A DNA stretch of 64,000 nt from Nonomuraea endophytica (GTDB taxonomy: Bacteria > Actinomycetota > Actinomycetes > Streptosporangiales > Streptosporangiaceae). Positions 1 to 8,783 of the stretch are shown one piece after another; position 1 is the stretch's first letter; the number at the start of each line of letters is the position of its first letter. The notes below the pieces were generated by a model that searched no databases, was not told the origin of the DNA, and saw nothing but the letters and a program-made list of their open reading frames with translations. The stretch covers positions 112,794 through 176,793 of the forward strand of contig NZ_JACHIN010000020.1 in assembly GCF_014203235.1 (NCBI RefSeq). The letters run 5' to 3'. The translations under genes were made by a program, and so were the position numbers.

Positions 1-996
1 GGGCGTCTGCGCCAGCGCCGCCTCCACCCGCGCCTCCGCCCACGGCCACATCAGGTAGCCGCGCTTGACCGCCAGCACCTGCACGTTGGCCGTCCACGAC
101 TGGATGCCGGGAATGGAGGCGAGGGTCCGCGAGGTGAAGTGGTGGATGTCGGCCGTGGTCGGCATGATCACCTCGCACATCAGCGACGCCTGCCCCAGCG
201 TCGCCGTGATGAGCCGGACCCCGCGCTCGGCGTTGAGCCGTTCGGCGACGCTGTCCAGCATGGCCGGCTCGACCGACAGCCAGAAGAGGATCTCCGCCTC
301 GAAACCCAGCGCCGCCGCCGGGATGAAGGTCGCCACGGTCGCGCAGCCCCGTTCGAGCATCGCCTCCAGCCGCCGCCTGGCCGTGCTCTCGCTGATGCCG
401 AGGCCGTCGGCGACGGACTGGAAGCTGGCCCGGCCGTCGACGCGGGTGGCCGCGAGGATGCCGCGGTCGACCTCGTCGAGGTGGCCGGGCTCGCACGACT
501 GCGGTTTCGGCGGTACGGCCAGCGTCTTGTCGGCCTGGTCCAGCAGCTGCAGGCTCCAGTCGTAGGTCACCTTGTAGGTGTGCAGGACCAGGTCGGCGCT
601 GCTGTTGAGGGTGCCGGGGATGTGGTGGACGTAGTCGACGAGCATGGAGTACAGGTCGCGGGCCTTGGGCGCGACGAGCTCGAAGACGATGTCGTGGGCG
701 CCGGTGACGATGGCGACGAACCGGATGTCGGGGTTGCGCGCCAGCAGACCCGCCACCTGGAGCTGGCTGCCGGGGGCACAGCTGACGCGCACCATGAAGA
801 CGTGCACCGGGCCCTCGTGCTCCAGGTTCGGCAGCACCGCCACGCGTACGGCCCCGGAGGCGAACAACTGCTGGGCACGCCGGGCCACCGTGGTGGTCGA
901 GGTGCCGATCACCTGCGCGATGTCGGTCCAGCTGGCTCTGCCGTTCACGTGCAGTGCCGCGAGGATCCTGCGGTCGAGCTCGTCGAGATCATTCAT
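1..996 (-). CDS. Lrp/AsnC-family regulator with two tandem Lrp units, 3' end outside the window
   Basis: The frame stays open from the start at 996 to the window edge (332 codons), so the C-terminus is missing. The protein opens with MNDLDELDRRILAAL and an AsnC-type helix-turn-helix (about residues 5-50), followed by a RAM-like ligand-sensing domain. A second copy begins near residue 170 (LDEVDRGILAATRVDGRASF) with its own helix-turn-helix and second effector domain. Such double units are common in actinomycete Lrp proteins. It is the last gene of the leftward peptide operon, 43-55 nt behind the hydrolase gene, so it probably senses an amino acid or peptide and controls this locus. The in-frame ATG at 1008 is an alternative start; no strong ribosome site separates the two. 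Confidence 0.85.
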   Translation of the reverse strand, partial: MNDLDELDRRILAALHVNGRASWTDIAQVIGTSTTTVARRAQQLFASGAVRVAVLPNLEHEGPVHVFMVRVSCAPGSQLQVAGLLARNPDIRFVAIVTGAHDIVFELVAPKARDLYSMLVDYVHHIPGTLNSSADLVLHTYKVTYDWSLQLLDQADKTLAVPPKPQSCEPGHLDEVDRGILAATRVDGRASFQSVADGLGISESTARRRLEAMLERGCATVATFIPAAALGFEAEILFWLSVEPAMLDSVAERLNAERGVRLITATLGQASLMCEVIMPTTADIHHFTSRTLASIPGIQSWTANVQVLAVKRGYLMWPWAEARVEAALAQTP

Positions 997-1051
997 CGGA
1001 GGCATCATCGCGCGTTCACCGCCCCGCGGACACCTTCTCGCTGAGACGAGT

Positions 1052-1891
1052 TCACCGGGCGCCGAGCGCCTTGTCCAGGAACGCGCGGACGGTCGCCTCC
1101 CACAGCTCGGCCTCCTCGACCTGGGGCGAGTGCCCGGAGTGCTCGAAGACGCGCAGCTCGGCGCCGGGTATCAGCGCGGCGATGGCCTCGCTGCACGAGA
1201 CGGGGGTGATCCAGTCGTGGCGGCCCACGGTGACGAGGGCGGGCGCGGTGATGCCCGGCAGCAGGTGCTTGATGTCGTAGTTCGGCTGGTTGTGGGCGAA
1301 GGCGTAGTTGTGCGTGCGGTAGTGGTACGGCGTGGCCTCGGCCCGCGCGCGCACGGCCGCCGGGTCGTAGTCGTGGTCGTACAGCGGCAGGATCTCCAGC
1401 CAGCACTCGCGCAGGTCGGCGTCGTCGCGCACGGTGCCCGTCATGATCCGGTCGAGCTTTGCCCGGTCGATGCTGACCCGCGCGGAGGCGGCGGCGTTGC
1501 GGGTGGCGAGCTCCTGGTTGGCGTTGTCGGCCGAGGTGTCGCGCAGCACCATGGCGCTGACGCGCGAGGGGTGCCTGGCCGCGTACTCCATCGCGATGAA
1601 CCCGCCGTAGGAGCCGCCCGCGATCACGATCTGCTCCGCGCCCGCCCACTCGCGCAGCGCCTCGACGTCGGCGACCCACTGTTCATGTGTGTACGGCCCG
1701 GCCTCGCCGCTGGCCCCCGAGCCGCGGGCGTCGAAGACCACGACCCGGTAGGCGTCGGCCAGCCGGCCGAAGCTGGAGCGCGGCTCGGCCAGCGAGCCGA
1801 GTCCGGGCGCGCCGTGGTGCGCGATGATCGTGTGCTCCCCTTCCCCGAGCACCTCGACGTTGAGCGGGTTGCCGTTGATCTCGACGAACAC
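1052..1891 (-). CDS. Alpha/beta hydrolase, proline iminopeptidase-like (S33)
   Basis: A 279-residue single-domain alpha/beta hydrolase. The oxyanion stretch is HHGAPG near residue 25. The nucleophile elbow GGSYGG places the catalytic Ser at 94. Asp226 (GRHDWITP) and His254 (HSGHSP) complete the triad. The DxRGxGxS motif (DARGSGAS, residues 54-61) is typical of prolyl aminopeptidases and related amidases. No signal peptide, so it is cytoplasmic. The GTG start at 1891 is preceded by AAGGAG at about 4 nt. Its place among a peptide transporter and two peptidase-fold genes suggests release of N-terminal residues from imported peptides. The exact substrate is inference; an amide or ester hydrolase is possible. 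Confidence 0.85.
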   Translation of the reverse strand: MFVEINGNPLNVEVLGEGEHTIIAHHGAPGLGSLAEPRSSFGRLADAYRVVVFDARGSGASGEAGPYTHEQWVADVEALREWAGAEQIVIAGGSYGGFIAMEYAARHPSRVSAMVLRDTSADNANQELATRNAAASARVSIDRAKLDRIMTGTVRDDADLRECWLEILPLYDHDYDPAAVRARAEATPYHYRTHNYAFAHNQPNYDIKHLLPGITAPALVTVGRHDWITPVSCSEAIAALIPGAELRVFEHSGHSPQVEEAELWEATVRAFLDKALGAR

Positions 1892-1900
1892 GTGACTCCT

Positions 1901-3070
1901 TCAGATGACGACGTCGGACAGCTCGCGCGGGTACGAGGTGAGGCGGCGCGGCACGCCCTCGGTGACCAGCACGGTGTCCGAGATGCGGTACCCGGCGTGC
2001 CCCGGCACGTAGACCCCGGGCTCGCTGGACAGGATCATGCCGGGGGCCAGTACGGTCGGGTCGCCGTCCTCCAGCCAGGGCGGCTCGTGGAAGCCGAGGC
2101 CGATGCCGTGGCCCTGGCGGTGCCTGAGGTACTCGCCCAGCCCGGCGTCCCTGATCACCGACAGGCAGCGGTCGTTGGCCTCCGCGCAGGTGCCGCCCGC
2201 GAGCAGCGCCCGGGTGCCGACCTCCTGGGCCTCGCGGACGGTCTCGTAGTAGAGGATCTGCTCGGCGGTGGGCTCGCCGATCACGAAGGTGCGCTCGCTC
2301 TCGACGAACCGGCCGCCGACGGCGCAGCCGAGCGAGAGCATGAAGGTCTCGCCGCGGCGCAGCCGCTCGCCGCCGGGCAGACGGTGGGGCTGGGCGGAGT
2401 TGGGGCCGCCGTAGACGAGGCCGCCGGTGAGCATGGGCACGACGACGACGTCGGTGTGCTCGGCGTACATGAGGCGGGAGCCGTACCCGATGACGTGGGT
2501 TGCCAGTTCGGTCTCCGCGGGCAGCTCTCCGCCGGCGGCCAGGGCCTCGCGCACCAGCTCCACGCCTGCCGCGATCATCGCGTCGGCGATCCTGGCGGCC
2601 TCCTCGTGCAGCACGACCTCCTCGGGCAGCTTGCGCTGCCGTACGGGACCGAGCACGTCGGCGGACCGCCAGCGGGTGCCGGGGAAGGCCCGCGCGAGCG
2701 CGTCGGCGCGGCCGACGCTCGTGGAGGGCGCGTACGCGGCCGCGCCGGGCGCGGGCACCTGAGCGGCCAGCACCTCGAACGGCGAGCGCACGCCGGGAAA
2801 CTCCGGGTAGACCGCGATCTCGGCGTGCGCTCCCTGGTCGGCCGCGTACTCCCGCTCCAGGTCGGGCACCAGCAGCACCGCGGGGCCGTCGAGCGGCAGC
2901 CAGCAGGCGACGGGCCGTTCGTTCGGGAAGTGCGTGAACCCCGTCAGGTAGGCGACGTCGAGCGGGTCGTCGAGCAGCAGGGCGTCCAGGCCCAGGTCGT
3001 ACATGGCGGTCCTGACCCGCTCGCGCGCCGTGTCGTAGAAGGAGACGGGCAGGCGCTGGGAGAAGCTCAT
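1901..3070 (-). CDS. M24 (pita-bread fold) aminopeptidase-family protein with altered metal ligands
   Basis: 389 residues: a creatinase/prolidase-type N-terminal domain (about 1-150), then the M24 fold. His321 (RQGHGIGL) and Glu350 (SSEPGVY) are kept. The position of the first metal Asp is Ser246 (LSLG where prolidases have DLG), the second Asp is Glu257, and the last Glu is Ser364 (RISD). Three of five canonical ligands are therefore changed. Loss of metal ligands is known in creatinase-type, metal-independent M24 proteins, so this may not be a dimetal Xaa-Pro peptidase. The ATG overlaps the stop of the permease gene upstream (ATGA), so translation is coupled. The neighbourhood still implies a peptide or amide substrate. 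Confidence 0.85.
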   Translation of the reverse strand: MSFSQRLPVSFYDTARERVRTAMYDLGLDALLLDDPLDVAYLTGFTHFPNERPVACWLPLDGPAVLLVPDLEREYAADQGAHAEIAVYPEFPGVRSPFEVLAAQVPAPGAAAYAPSTSVGRADALARAFPGTRWRSADVLGPVRQRKLPEEVVLHEEAARIADAMIAAGVELVREALAAGGELPAETELATHVIGYGSRLMYAEHTDVVVVPMLTGGLVYGGPNSAQPHRLPGGERLRRGETFMLSLGCAVGGRFVESERTFVIGEPTAEQILYYETVREAQEVGTRALLAGGTCAEANDRCLSVIRDAGLGEYLRHRQGHGIGLGFHEPPWLEDGDPTVLAPGMILSSEPGVYVPGHAGYRISDTVLVTEGVPRRLTSYPRELSDVVI

Positions 3071-3921
3071 GAGGCGCTCCGGTGGTTGCGCGCGTCGTTG
3101 TAGGCCACCGACAGCAGCGTGGTGGACAGGACGAGCAGAAGGATGGCGAGAGAGGGGAAGAGCGTGGTCCACCACGCGGAGGCCAGCGCGCCCGACTGCT
3201 GCGCCTTGTGCAGGATGGTCCCCCAGGACCAGCTGTTCGGGTCGCCCAGGCCGAGGAAGGAGAGCCCGGCCTCGGCGAGCACCGCCCGCGAGGTGGTCAG
3301 CACCACGGAGACGCCGACCACGGGGACGACCCCGGGCACCAGGTGCTTGCGCACGATCCAGAACGCCGACCCGCCGATCACCTTGGCCGCCGAGACGAAC
3401 GGCATGGGCACGATCGCCATCGCCGACGAGCGCACCACGCGGGCCACCTCCGGCCAGCTGAACAGCGCGATCACCACGACCAGCGTACGCACGCTGGGCC
3501 CGGCCAGCGCCGCCACCAGGATCATCAGCGGCAGCACGGGCAGCGACAGCGACAGGTCGACCAGCACGCCGAGCGGGGTGTCGAGGCGGCGGAAGTAGGC
3601 GGCGCAGATGCCGACCACCAGGCCGATCACGATGGCCAGCACGGAGGCGCTGAGGCCGACCGCCATGCTCACCCTGGTGCCCCAGATGACCTGGGCGAAG
3701 ACGTCCTGGCCGATGTCGTCGGTGCCGAACCAGTGCTCGGCGGAGGGCGGCTGGAAGGTGTCCTCGCCGTACCCCTCGGGGAAGGGCGCGATGAGCGGCG
3801 CGCACAGCGCGATGACCGCCAGCGCGAGCAGGATCGCGGCGCTGGCCAGGCCGAGCGGGTTGCGCCGGAACGCGGTCCAGGTCCGCTGGCGGGGAGTGAG
3901 GTCGGTGACGACGGCCGTCAT
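3067..3921 (-). CDS. Peptide ABC transporter permease (DppC/OppC type)
   Basis: 284 residues, the usual length for DppC-type subunits. An N-terminal cytoplasmic segment is followed by one membrane helix (about 28-50), a periplasmic stretch containing HWFGTDDIGQDVF (the OppC_N signature), and the five-helix permease domain. The EAA loop is recognisable as LAEAGLSFLGLGDPN. It forms the membrane channel with the DppB-type subunit encoded just upstream. Both ends overlap neighbours by 4 nt (ATGA), so it sits inside a coupled operon. Confidence 0.93.
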   Translation of the reverse strand: MTAVVTDLTPRQRTWTAFRRNPLGLASAAILLALAVIALCAPLIAPFPEGYGEDTFQPPSAEHWFGTDDIGQDVFAQVIWGTRVSMAVGLSASVLAIVIGLVVGICAAYFRRLDTPLGVLVDLSLSLPVLPLMILVAALAGPSVRTLVVVIALFSWPEVARVVRSSAMAIVPMPFVSAAKVIGGSAFWIVRKHLVPGVVPVVGVSVVLTTSRAVLAEAGLSFLGLGDPNSWSWGTILHKAQQSGALASAWWTTLFPSLAILLLVLSTTLLSVAYNDARNHRSAS

Positions 3922-4871
3922 GAGGTGCGCACCCGGGGGTCGAGGATTCCGTAGGCCACGTCGGTCAGCAGGTTCGCGGCCACCACGGCCGCCGCCAGCA
4001 GCACGAACGCGCCCTGGAGCACGGGGAAGTCGAGCTGGCCGACCGCCTCGTAGATGGCCCGGCCGATGCCGGGGTAGGCGTAGATCGTCTCGGTCAGCAC
4101 GGCGCCGCCGACGAGCGTGCCGAGCTGGAGTCCGGCGATGGTGGTGGTCGGCAGCAGCGCGTTGCGCAGGGCGTGCTTCCACACCACCGCGCGCGGCTTG
4201 ACGCCCTTGGCCTTGGCCAGCGCGACGTAGTCCTCGCCGAGCGCCTCGATGAGCGTTGAGCGCATGGTGAGCACGTAGCCGCCGAGCTGGATCAGGACCA
4301 GCGACAGGCAGGGCAGTACCAGATGGTGCAGCATGCTGAGCCAGGCGGCCGGGCCGGTGGCGTCGAGGTCGACGGCGCCGCCGATCGGGAACCAGCCGAG
4401 CGTGACGCCCATGACGTACATGAGGAAGATGCCGACGCTCGGCACGAACAACGACTGGGCGGTGACGCCGGTCAGCTGGATCACCCGGTCCACCCAGCCC
4501 TTGGCCCGGGTGGCGGCCAGCACGCCCAGCGGGATGCCGAGCACGATCGTGACCAGCATCGCCGAGCCGGTGAGGATCAGCGTCCACGGCAGCCGGTCCA
4601 TGAGCACGGTGGTGACCGGGATCGACTGCCTGAAGGACATCCCGAGGTTGCCCTGGACGAGCTGGGCCAGATAGTTCAGATATTGCACGCCGAGCGGCTG
4701 GTCCAGGCCGAAGTCGGCCAGCAGCTTGGCGCGCAGTTCCTCGGTCATGTTCGGGTCGGCCACGGCCAGCACGGGATCGCCGGGCAGCAGGCGCACCAGG
4801 AAGAAGGTCACGGTGACCGCGAACCACAGGGTGAGCAGGCCGCGCAGCAGCCGGGTGACGACGAACCGCAT
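3918..4871 (-). CDS. Peptide ABC transporter permease (DppB/OppB type)
   Basis: 317 residues with the DppB layout: a first helix at about 9-29 (LLTLWFAVTVTFFLVRLLPG), a periplasmic segment with the conserved PGDP, then five further helices. The EAA-type loop lies around GEDYVALAKAKGVKPRAVV, and the typical ending ILDPRVR is present. It follows the binding-protein gene after 5 nt and overlaps the DppC-type gene by 4 nt. With that subunit it forms the translocation path for di- or oligopeptides. Confidence 0.93.
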   Translation of the reverse strand: MRFVVTRLLRGLLTLWFAVTVTFFLVRLLPGDPVLAVADPNMTEELRAKLLADFGLDQPLGVQYLNYLAQLVQGNLGMSFRQSIPVTTVLMDRLPWTLILTGSAMLVTIVLGIPLGVLAATRAKGWVDRVIQLTGVTAQSLFVPSVGIFLMYVMGVTLGWFPIGGAVDLDATGPAAWLSMLHHLVLPCLSLVLIQLGGYVLTMRSTLIEALGEDYVALAKAKGVKPRAVVWKHALRNALLPTTTIAGLQLGTLVGGAVLTETIYAYPGIGRAIYEAVGQLDFPVLQGAFVLLAAAVVAANLLTDVAYGILDPRVRTS

Positions 4872-4876
4872 CGGGA

Positions 4877-6454
4877 TCAGCTCGCCGGCTTCACTGCGGC
4901 CAGCGAGAGCGGGTTGACGATGGACAGCAGCTCGCTGGGCATCGGCTTGAACCCGGTCCACTTGATGGAGTGGGCGATGTTGAAGGTCTCCACGTACAGG
5001 ACGTTGTCGTAGACCTGGTCATGGATGATCTTCGCGGCCTCCTGGATGGGCGCCTTGGCCTCCTCGCGGGTCAGCGCGCGCTGGCCCTCGTCGATCAGCT
5101 TGTCCAGCTTGGGGTCGCTGACCTGGGCGTAGTTGATGAACCCGCCGGTCTTGAAGGCCAGGCCGAGGTTGGCGGGAGGGTTGTCCATGATCGCCCAGGA
5201 GCCGGCGTAGATGTCGAAGTCGCGCTTGAGGGTCTTGTCCAGGTAGGTGTTGCGCTCCAGGCCCTGCAGCTTGATCTCGATCCCGGCCTGCTTGGCCGCG
5301 TCCCTGACCATGGGCGCCCAGCGGGCGATGTTCGGGTCGGCCTGGTCGTAGATCATGCTCAGGCTCAGGTTCGTGACCCCGGCCTCCTGCAGGAGCTGCT
5401 TGGACTTGGCCGGGTCGAAGGCGTACTCCGACACGCTCGGGTCGGCGTAGTCGGGCTGGGAGGGGGTGAGCACGCTGGAGTTGGCCGACTTGGCGTAGCC
5501 CTTGAGCGCGATGTTCCTGATCGCCTCGTAGTCCACCGCGTGGGCCAGCGCCTGACGGACGCGTACGTCGTCCATGGGCTTGCGCTTGGTGTTGTACTGC
5601 AGGTGCGCCCAGCCCAGCGAGGGCACCTGCACCAGCTTGAGCTTCGGGTCGTTCTTCAGGTCGGCGGCCGTCGAGGGCGGCAGCACGTTGCCGATCAGGT
5701 CGATCTCGCCGTTGCGCAACGCCAGCACCTCGGTGTTGACGTCGGGGAAGACCCGGAAGACGATCTCCTTCACGGTCGGCTGGCCGGGCCCGAAGGGCTC
5801 CACGCGCTCCATGATGTAGCGCTGCCCGCGCTCGACCTTGGTCAGCTTGTACGGCCCCGCGCTCACCCAGTTGGCGTCGTTGGCGAACTTCTGCACACTG
5901 GGCGCCTTCTCGAAGACGTGCTTGGGCACGATCGGCAGCCAGAAGCCGACGTTGTCCAGGAAGGTGCCGTCCGGCCGGCTGAGCGTGAACTTGACCTCGG
6001 TCGGGGAGACCGCCTCCGCCTTCTCCATGGCGGTGATGAGCCCGGCGACCACGCCGAACTTCTCCTTCTGCACGGCCGTCACGGCGAACACCACGTCGTC
6101 GGCGGTGACCGGCTTGCCGTCCGACCACTTCATGTCGTCGCGGAGCTTGACCGTGGCGGTCTTGCCGTCCTTGGAGTAGGACCACTCGGTGGCCAGGTAC
6201 GGGATGCGCTTGCCCGCCTCGTCCATCTGCGTCAGGTGCGGGTACATCAGGTTCGTCACCCACGAGTCGGTACGGCTGTTGCCGACCAGCGGGTTGTAGT
6301 TGACCACGTCGGCGGTGGTGCCGATGGTCAGGCGGTCACCCGTCGCCGGCGCCTGGGATCCGCCCTGGCCGGTGGAGCCGGGCACGCTGGGGGTGCTGCA
6401 CGCGGTGAGCAGGGCGATCGCGGCCGCGGCCGCCAGGAGGAATCCACGTCGCAT
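4877..6454 (-). CDS. Extracellular solute-binding lipoprotein, family 5 (DppA/OppA type)
   Basis: 525 residues. A lipoprotein signal peptide ends in the lipobox LTAC with Cys19, so the mature protein is lipid-anchored outside the membrane. The SBP_bac_5 fold covers roughly residues 45-510 (for example WSDGKPVTADDVVFAV and VRQALAHAVDYEAI). It captures peptides and hands them to the two permeases. The ATG overlaps the dipeptidase stop by one base (TGATG). The in-frame ORF extends upstream, but the start is set at the ATG that begins the signal peptide. Confidence 0.93.
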   Translation of the reverse strand: MRRGFLLAAAAAIALLTACSTPSVPGSTGQGGSQAPATGDRLTIGTTADVVNYNPLVGNSRTDSWVTNLMYPHLTQMDEAGKRIPYLATEWSYSKDGKTATVKLRDDMKWSDGKPVTADDVVFAVTAVQKEKFGVVAGLITAMEKAEAVSPTEVKFTLSRPDGTFLDNVGFWLPIVPKHVFEKAPSVQKFANDANWVSAGPYKLTKVERGQRYIMERVEPFGPGQPTVKEIVFRVFPDVNTEVLALRNGEIDLIGNVLPPSTAADLKNDPKLKLVQVPSLGWAHLQYNTKRKPMDDVRVRQALAHAVDYEAIRNIALKGYAKSANSSVLTPSQPDYADPSVSEYAFDPAKSKQLLQEAGVTNLSLSMIYDQADPNIARWAPMVRDAAKQAGIEIKLQGLERNTYLDKTLKRDFDIYAGSWAIMDNPPANLGLAFKTGGFINYAQVSDPKLDKLIDEGQRALTREEAKAPIQEAAKIIHDQVYDNVLYVETFNIAHSIKWTGFKPMPSELLSIVNPLSLAAVKPAS

Positions 6455-7662
6455 CAGATCCAGACCTCCTCGAGGACGCGCATGACGTTGCCGCCGACCA
6501 CCTTGGTGATCTCCTCGTCGGAGTACCCGTGGGTGACCAGCCAGCCGATGATGTTCCAGAAGCACTCGGTCGGGTTCTCCAGGCCGTCGACGTACTCGAC
6601 CTTGGGGTAGGACGTGCCCGCGTGCGCCTCGTTGATCGACAGGTGCTGGGCGAACGCGTCGTGCAGCCCGACGTGGTCGCCGAAGAGCGTGTCGGGGCCG
6701 AAGGCCACGTGGTCGATGCCGACCAGGTCCACGCAGTAGGTGAAGTGGTCCATGACCGACTCCAGCGAGTGCCTGGGGTGGTCGGGGGAGAGCGTGGTGT
6801 GGGGGGCCGCCTCCAGGCCGATGACGCCGCCGCGCTCGGCCGTCGCCTTGATGACCGAGTCCGGCTTCATCCGGTTGGTCGGCCAGACGGAGCGGGCGCC
6901 GGCGTGGGTGATGAGGATCGGCTTGGTGGAGTGGCGGATGGTGTCGAGCGAGGTCTGGTCGCCGGAGTGGGAGACGTCGATGGCGATGCCGAGCTTGTTC
7001 ATGCGCCGCACGGCCCGCTCGCCGAAGGTGGTCAGGCCGCCGTCACCGCGTTCCTTCAGGCCGCTGCCCAGCGTGTTGGCCTCGCTGTAGGCGATGCCCA
7101 TCTGCCGTACGCCGAAGCCGTACAGCATGTCGATCCGGTCCACCTCGTTCTCGATCATGGTCGCCGCCTCCAGGGCGAGCACCAGGCCCATCCGGCCGCT
7201 CTCGTGCGCCTCGCGCACGTGGGCCAGGCGCTCGACCTTGAGGAGATAGTCCTGGTGGGCGATGTCGGACAGGCGCATGCCGATGTCCGCCACCACGTCG
7301 GTCCACTTCCAGCCGGCCTGGCTGGTGATGCAGCAGGTGCCGTCCATGAGGTTGTCGAACACGACCGTAATGCCGGAGTGGGCCAGACCCTTGTATCCGG
7401 TGTGGTGGCGCGCCGTCCGGTTGTAGTCGACGGTCTGGCCGATGTCCTCGGGGAAGACCGAGGGGTGGTCGTGCAGGGAGACGACGAGGCTGTCGGTCAG
7501 CAGGCGGCGTACGCGTGTCTCCTGTTCCGCGCTCAGCTCCAAGCCCTGGTAGGCCGGGACGCGGCCGAGTTCGGGTGCGAGGTCGAAGACCCGGTAGTCG
7601 GGGCCTGCCTCCAGGTATTCGTACGAACGGTAGCCGGTGTACCCCTTTGCCGCTTCTAGCAC
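6454..7662 (-). CDS. Membrane dipeptidase family (M19, renal-dipeptidase fold)
   Basis: A zinc-dependent dipeptidase of the amidohydrolase-like M19 family that would split dipeptides. Metal-site motifs are visible: an HDH near the N-terminus (SLHDHPSVFPED), the Glu of LALEAATMIE, the His of DVSHSGDQT, and THAGARSVWPTNRM. The GTG at 7662 is chosen because GAGGAG lies about 7 nt upstream; an ATG at 7707 would add 15 residues without a ribosome site and would run into the inverted repeat. It is the first gene of the leftward operon, directly upstream of the binding protein. No signal peptide, so it probably acts on imported peptides in the cytoplasm. Confidence 0.88.
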   Translation of the reverse strand: MLEAAKGYTGYRSYEYLEAGPDYRVFDLAPELGRVPAYQGLELSAEQETRVRRLLTDSLVVSLHDHPSVFPEDIGQTVDYNRTARHHTGYKGLAHSGITVVFDNLMDGTCCITSQAGWKWTDVVADIGMRLSDIAHQDYLLKVERLAHVREAHESGRMGLVLALEAATMIENEVDRIDMLYGFGVRQMGIAYSEANTLGSGLKERGDGGLTTFGERAVRRMNKLGIAIDVSHSGDQTSLDTIRHSTKPILITHAGARSVWPTNRMKPDSVIKATAERGGVIGLEAAPHTTLSPDHPRHSLESVMDHFTYCVDLVGIDHVAFGPDTLFGDHVGLHDAFAQHLSINEAHAGTSYPKVEYVDGLENPTECFWNIIGWLVTHGYSDEEITKVVGGNVMRVLEEVWI

Positions 7663-7706
7663 CCTTTGTCTCCTCTCGGTATTTTTCTTGGAGCTTGCCA
7701 GAATCA

Positions 7707-7745
7707 TTCATGCAGGTCAATACTGAAGGTGTTTTCGTGCATGAA
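7707..7745. promoter_or_regulatory. Inverted repeat in the divergent peptide-operon promoter
   Basis: TTCATGCA (7707-7714) and TGCATGAA (7738-7745) form perfect 8-bp arms 23 bp apart. They lie in the 128-bp gap between the leftward dipeptidase operon and the rightward ABC ATPase genes, in the most A+T-rich part of the locus. This suits a regulator binding site serving both directions; the Lrp-type protein at the end of the operon is the obvious candidate. Binding is inferred. Confidence 0.5.
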
Positions 7746-7790
7746 GCGTCAGGGCAATGCAAAGTTCCGTCACTGGACAGAGGAGGCGTT

Positions 7791-8783
7791 GTGAGCGACA
7801 CGGTTCTTGAGGTGCGTGACCTCCAGGTCACGTTCACGGCCTCGGGACGCCTGCTCCCCGCGGTGCGCGGCGTCGACCTGGTGATCGAGCGCGGCCAGAC
7901 CCTCGCCCTGCTGGGCGAGTCCGGATCGGGAAAATCCGTCACGGCCAAGGCGATCATGGGGTTGCTCGACCACCCTGGCGTCCAGGTCGGCTCGCGGGTG
8001 GCCCGCCTCGGCGAGCACGACCTGCTCACCATGAGCGCCGAGCGACGGCGCGCGCTGCGCGGCAACGACATGACGATGGTCTTCCAGGACGCGCTGTCCG
8101 CGCTCAACCCCGTCCTGAGCATCGGTGACCAGCTCGGCGAGCTGTTCCGGATCCACGTCGGCGCCACGCGCGCCGAAGCCAGGGCCCGCTCGATCGAAAT
8201 GCTGGAACTCGTCGGCATCCCCGCCCCCGGCAAGCGGATCGACGACTACCCGCACCAGTTCTCCGGCGGCATGCGCCAGCGCATTCTCATCGCCATGGCC
8301 GTCGCACTCGAACCCGACCTGATCATCGCCGACGAGCCCACCACCGCGCTCGACGTGACCGTCCAGGCGCAGATCCTCGAGCTCATCGAACGGCTGCGCC
8401 GCGAGCTCGGCACCGCCGTCCTGCTCATCACCCACGACCTCGGCGTGGCCGCGGAGGTCAGCGACCGCGTCGCGGTCATGTACGCCGGCCGGATCGTCGA
8501 GACCGGCGACGTCTACGAGCTGTTCGAACGGCCCGCCCACCCCTACACGCGGGCCCTGCTCGGCGCCATCCCCGACCTCGAACGCCCCGCCAGCGAACTG
8601 CGCGCCATCCCCGGCCAGCCGCCCAGCCCGTCCTCGCTGCCCGCCGGCTGCGCCTTCGCCCCCCGCTGCGACCGGGTCACCGCGCTGTGCACCGGGACCC
8701 GCCCGGAGCTCACCCTCCTGGACGGCGGCTCCGATCGGGCCGTCGCCTGCCACCACACCAAGGAGCTGCTCGATGTCGGCTGA
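7791..8783 (+). CDS. Oligopeptide ABC transporter ATP-binding protein (DppD/OppD type)
   Basis: 330 residues. Walker A is GESGSGKS (about residues 43-50), the signature is FSGGMRQR, Walker B is LIIADEP, and the switch His is in ITHD. The C-terminal oligopeptide extension contains CAFAPRC and two more Cys, the pattern that in this family can bind an iron-sulfur cluster. The GTG start at 7791 is supported by AGGAGG at 7781-7786. It overlaps the next gene by 11 nt. With that ATPase it should energise the permeases encoded divergently. Confidence 0.92.
   Translation: MSDTVLEVRDLQVTFTASGRLLPAVRGVDLVIERGQTLALLGESGSGKSVTAKAIMGLLDHPGVQVGSRVARLGEHDLLTMSAERRRALRGNDMTMVFQDALSALNPVLSIGDQLGELFRIHVGATRAEARARSIEMLELVGIPAPGKRIDDYPHQFSGGMRQRILIAMAVALEPDLIIADEPTTALDVTVQAQILELIERLRRELGTAVLLITHDLGVAAEVSDRVAVMYAGRIVETGDVYELFERPAHPYTRALLGAIPDLERPASELRAIPGQPPSPSSLPAGCAFAPRCDRVTALCTGTRPELTLLDGGSDRAVACHHTKELLDVG

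Noticed and set aside
644..3103. Long plus-strand open frame opposite the hydrolase and M24 genes
   Set aside because: Composition is Arg/Gly/Ala/Val/Asp-rich without any domain; it mirrors real minus-strand genes in high-G+C DNA.
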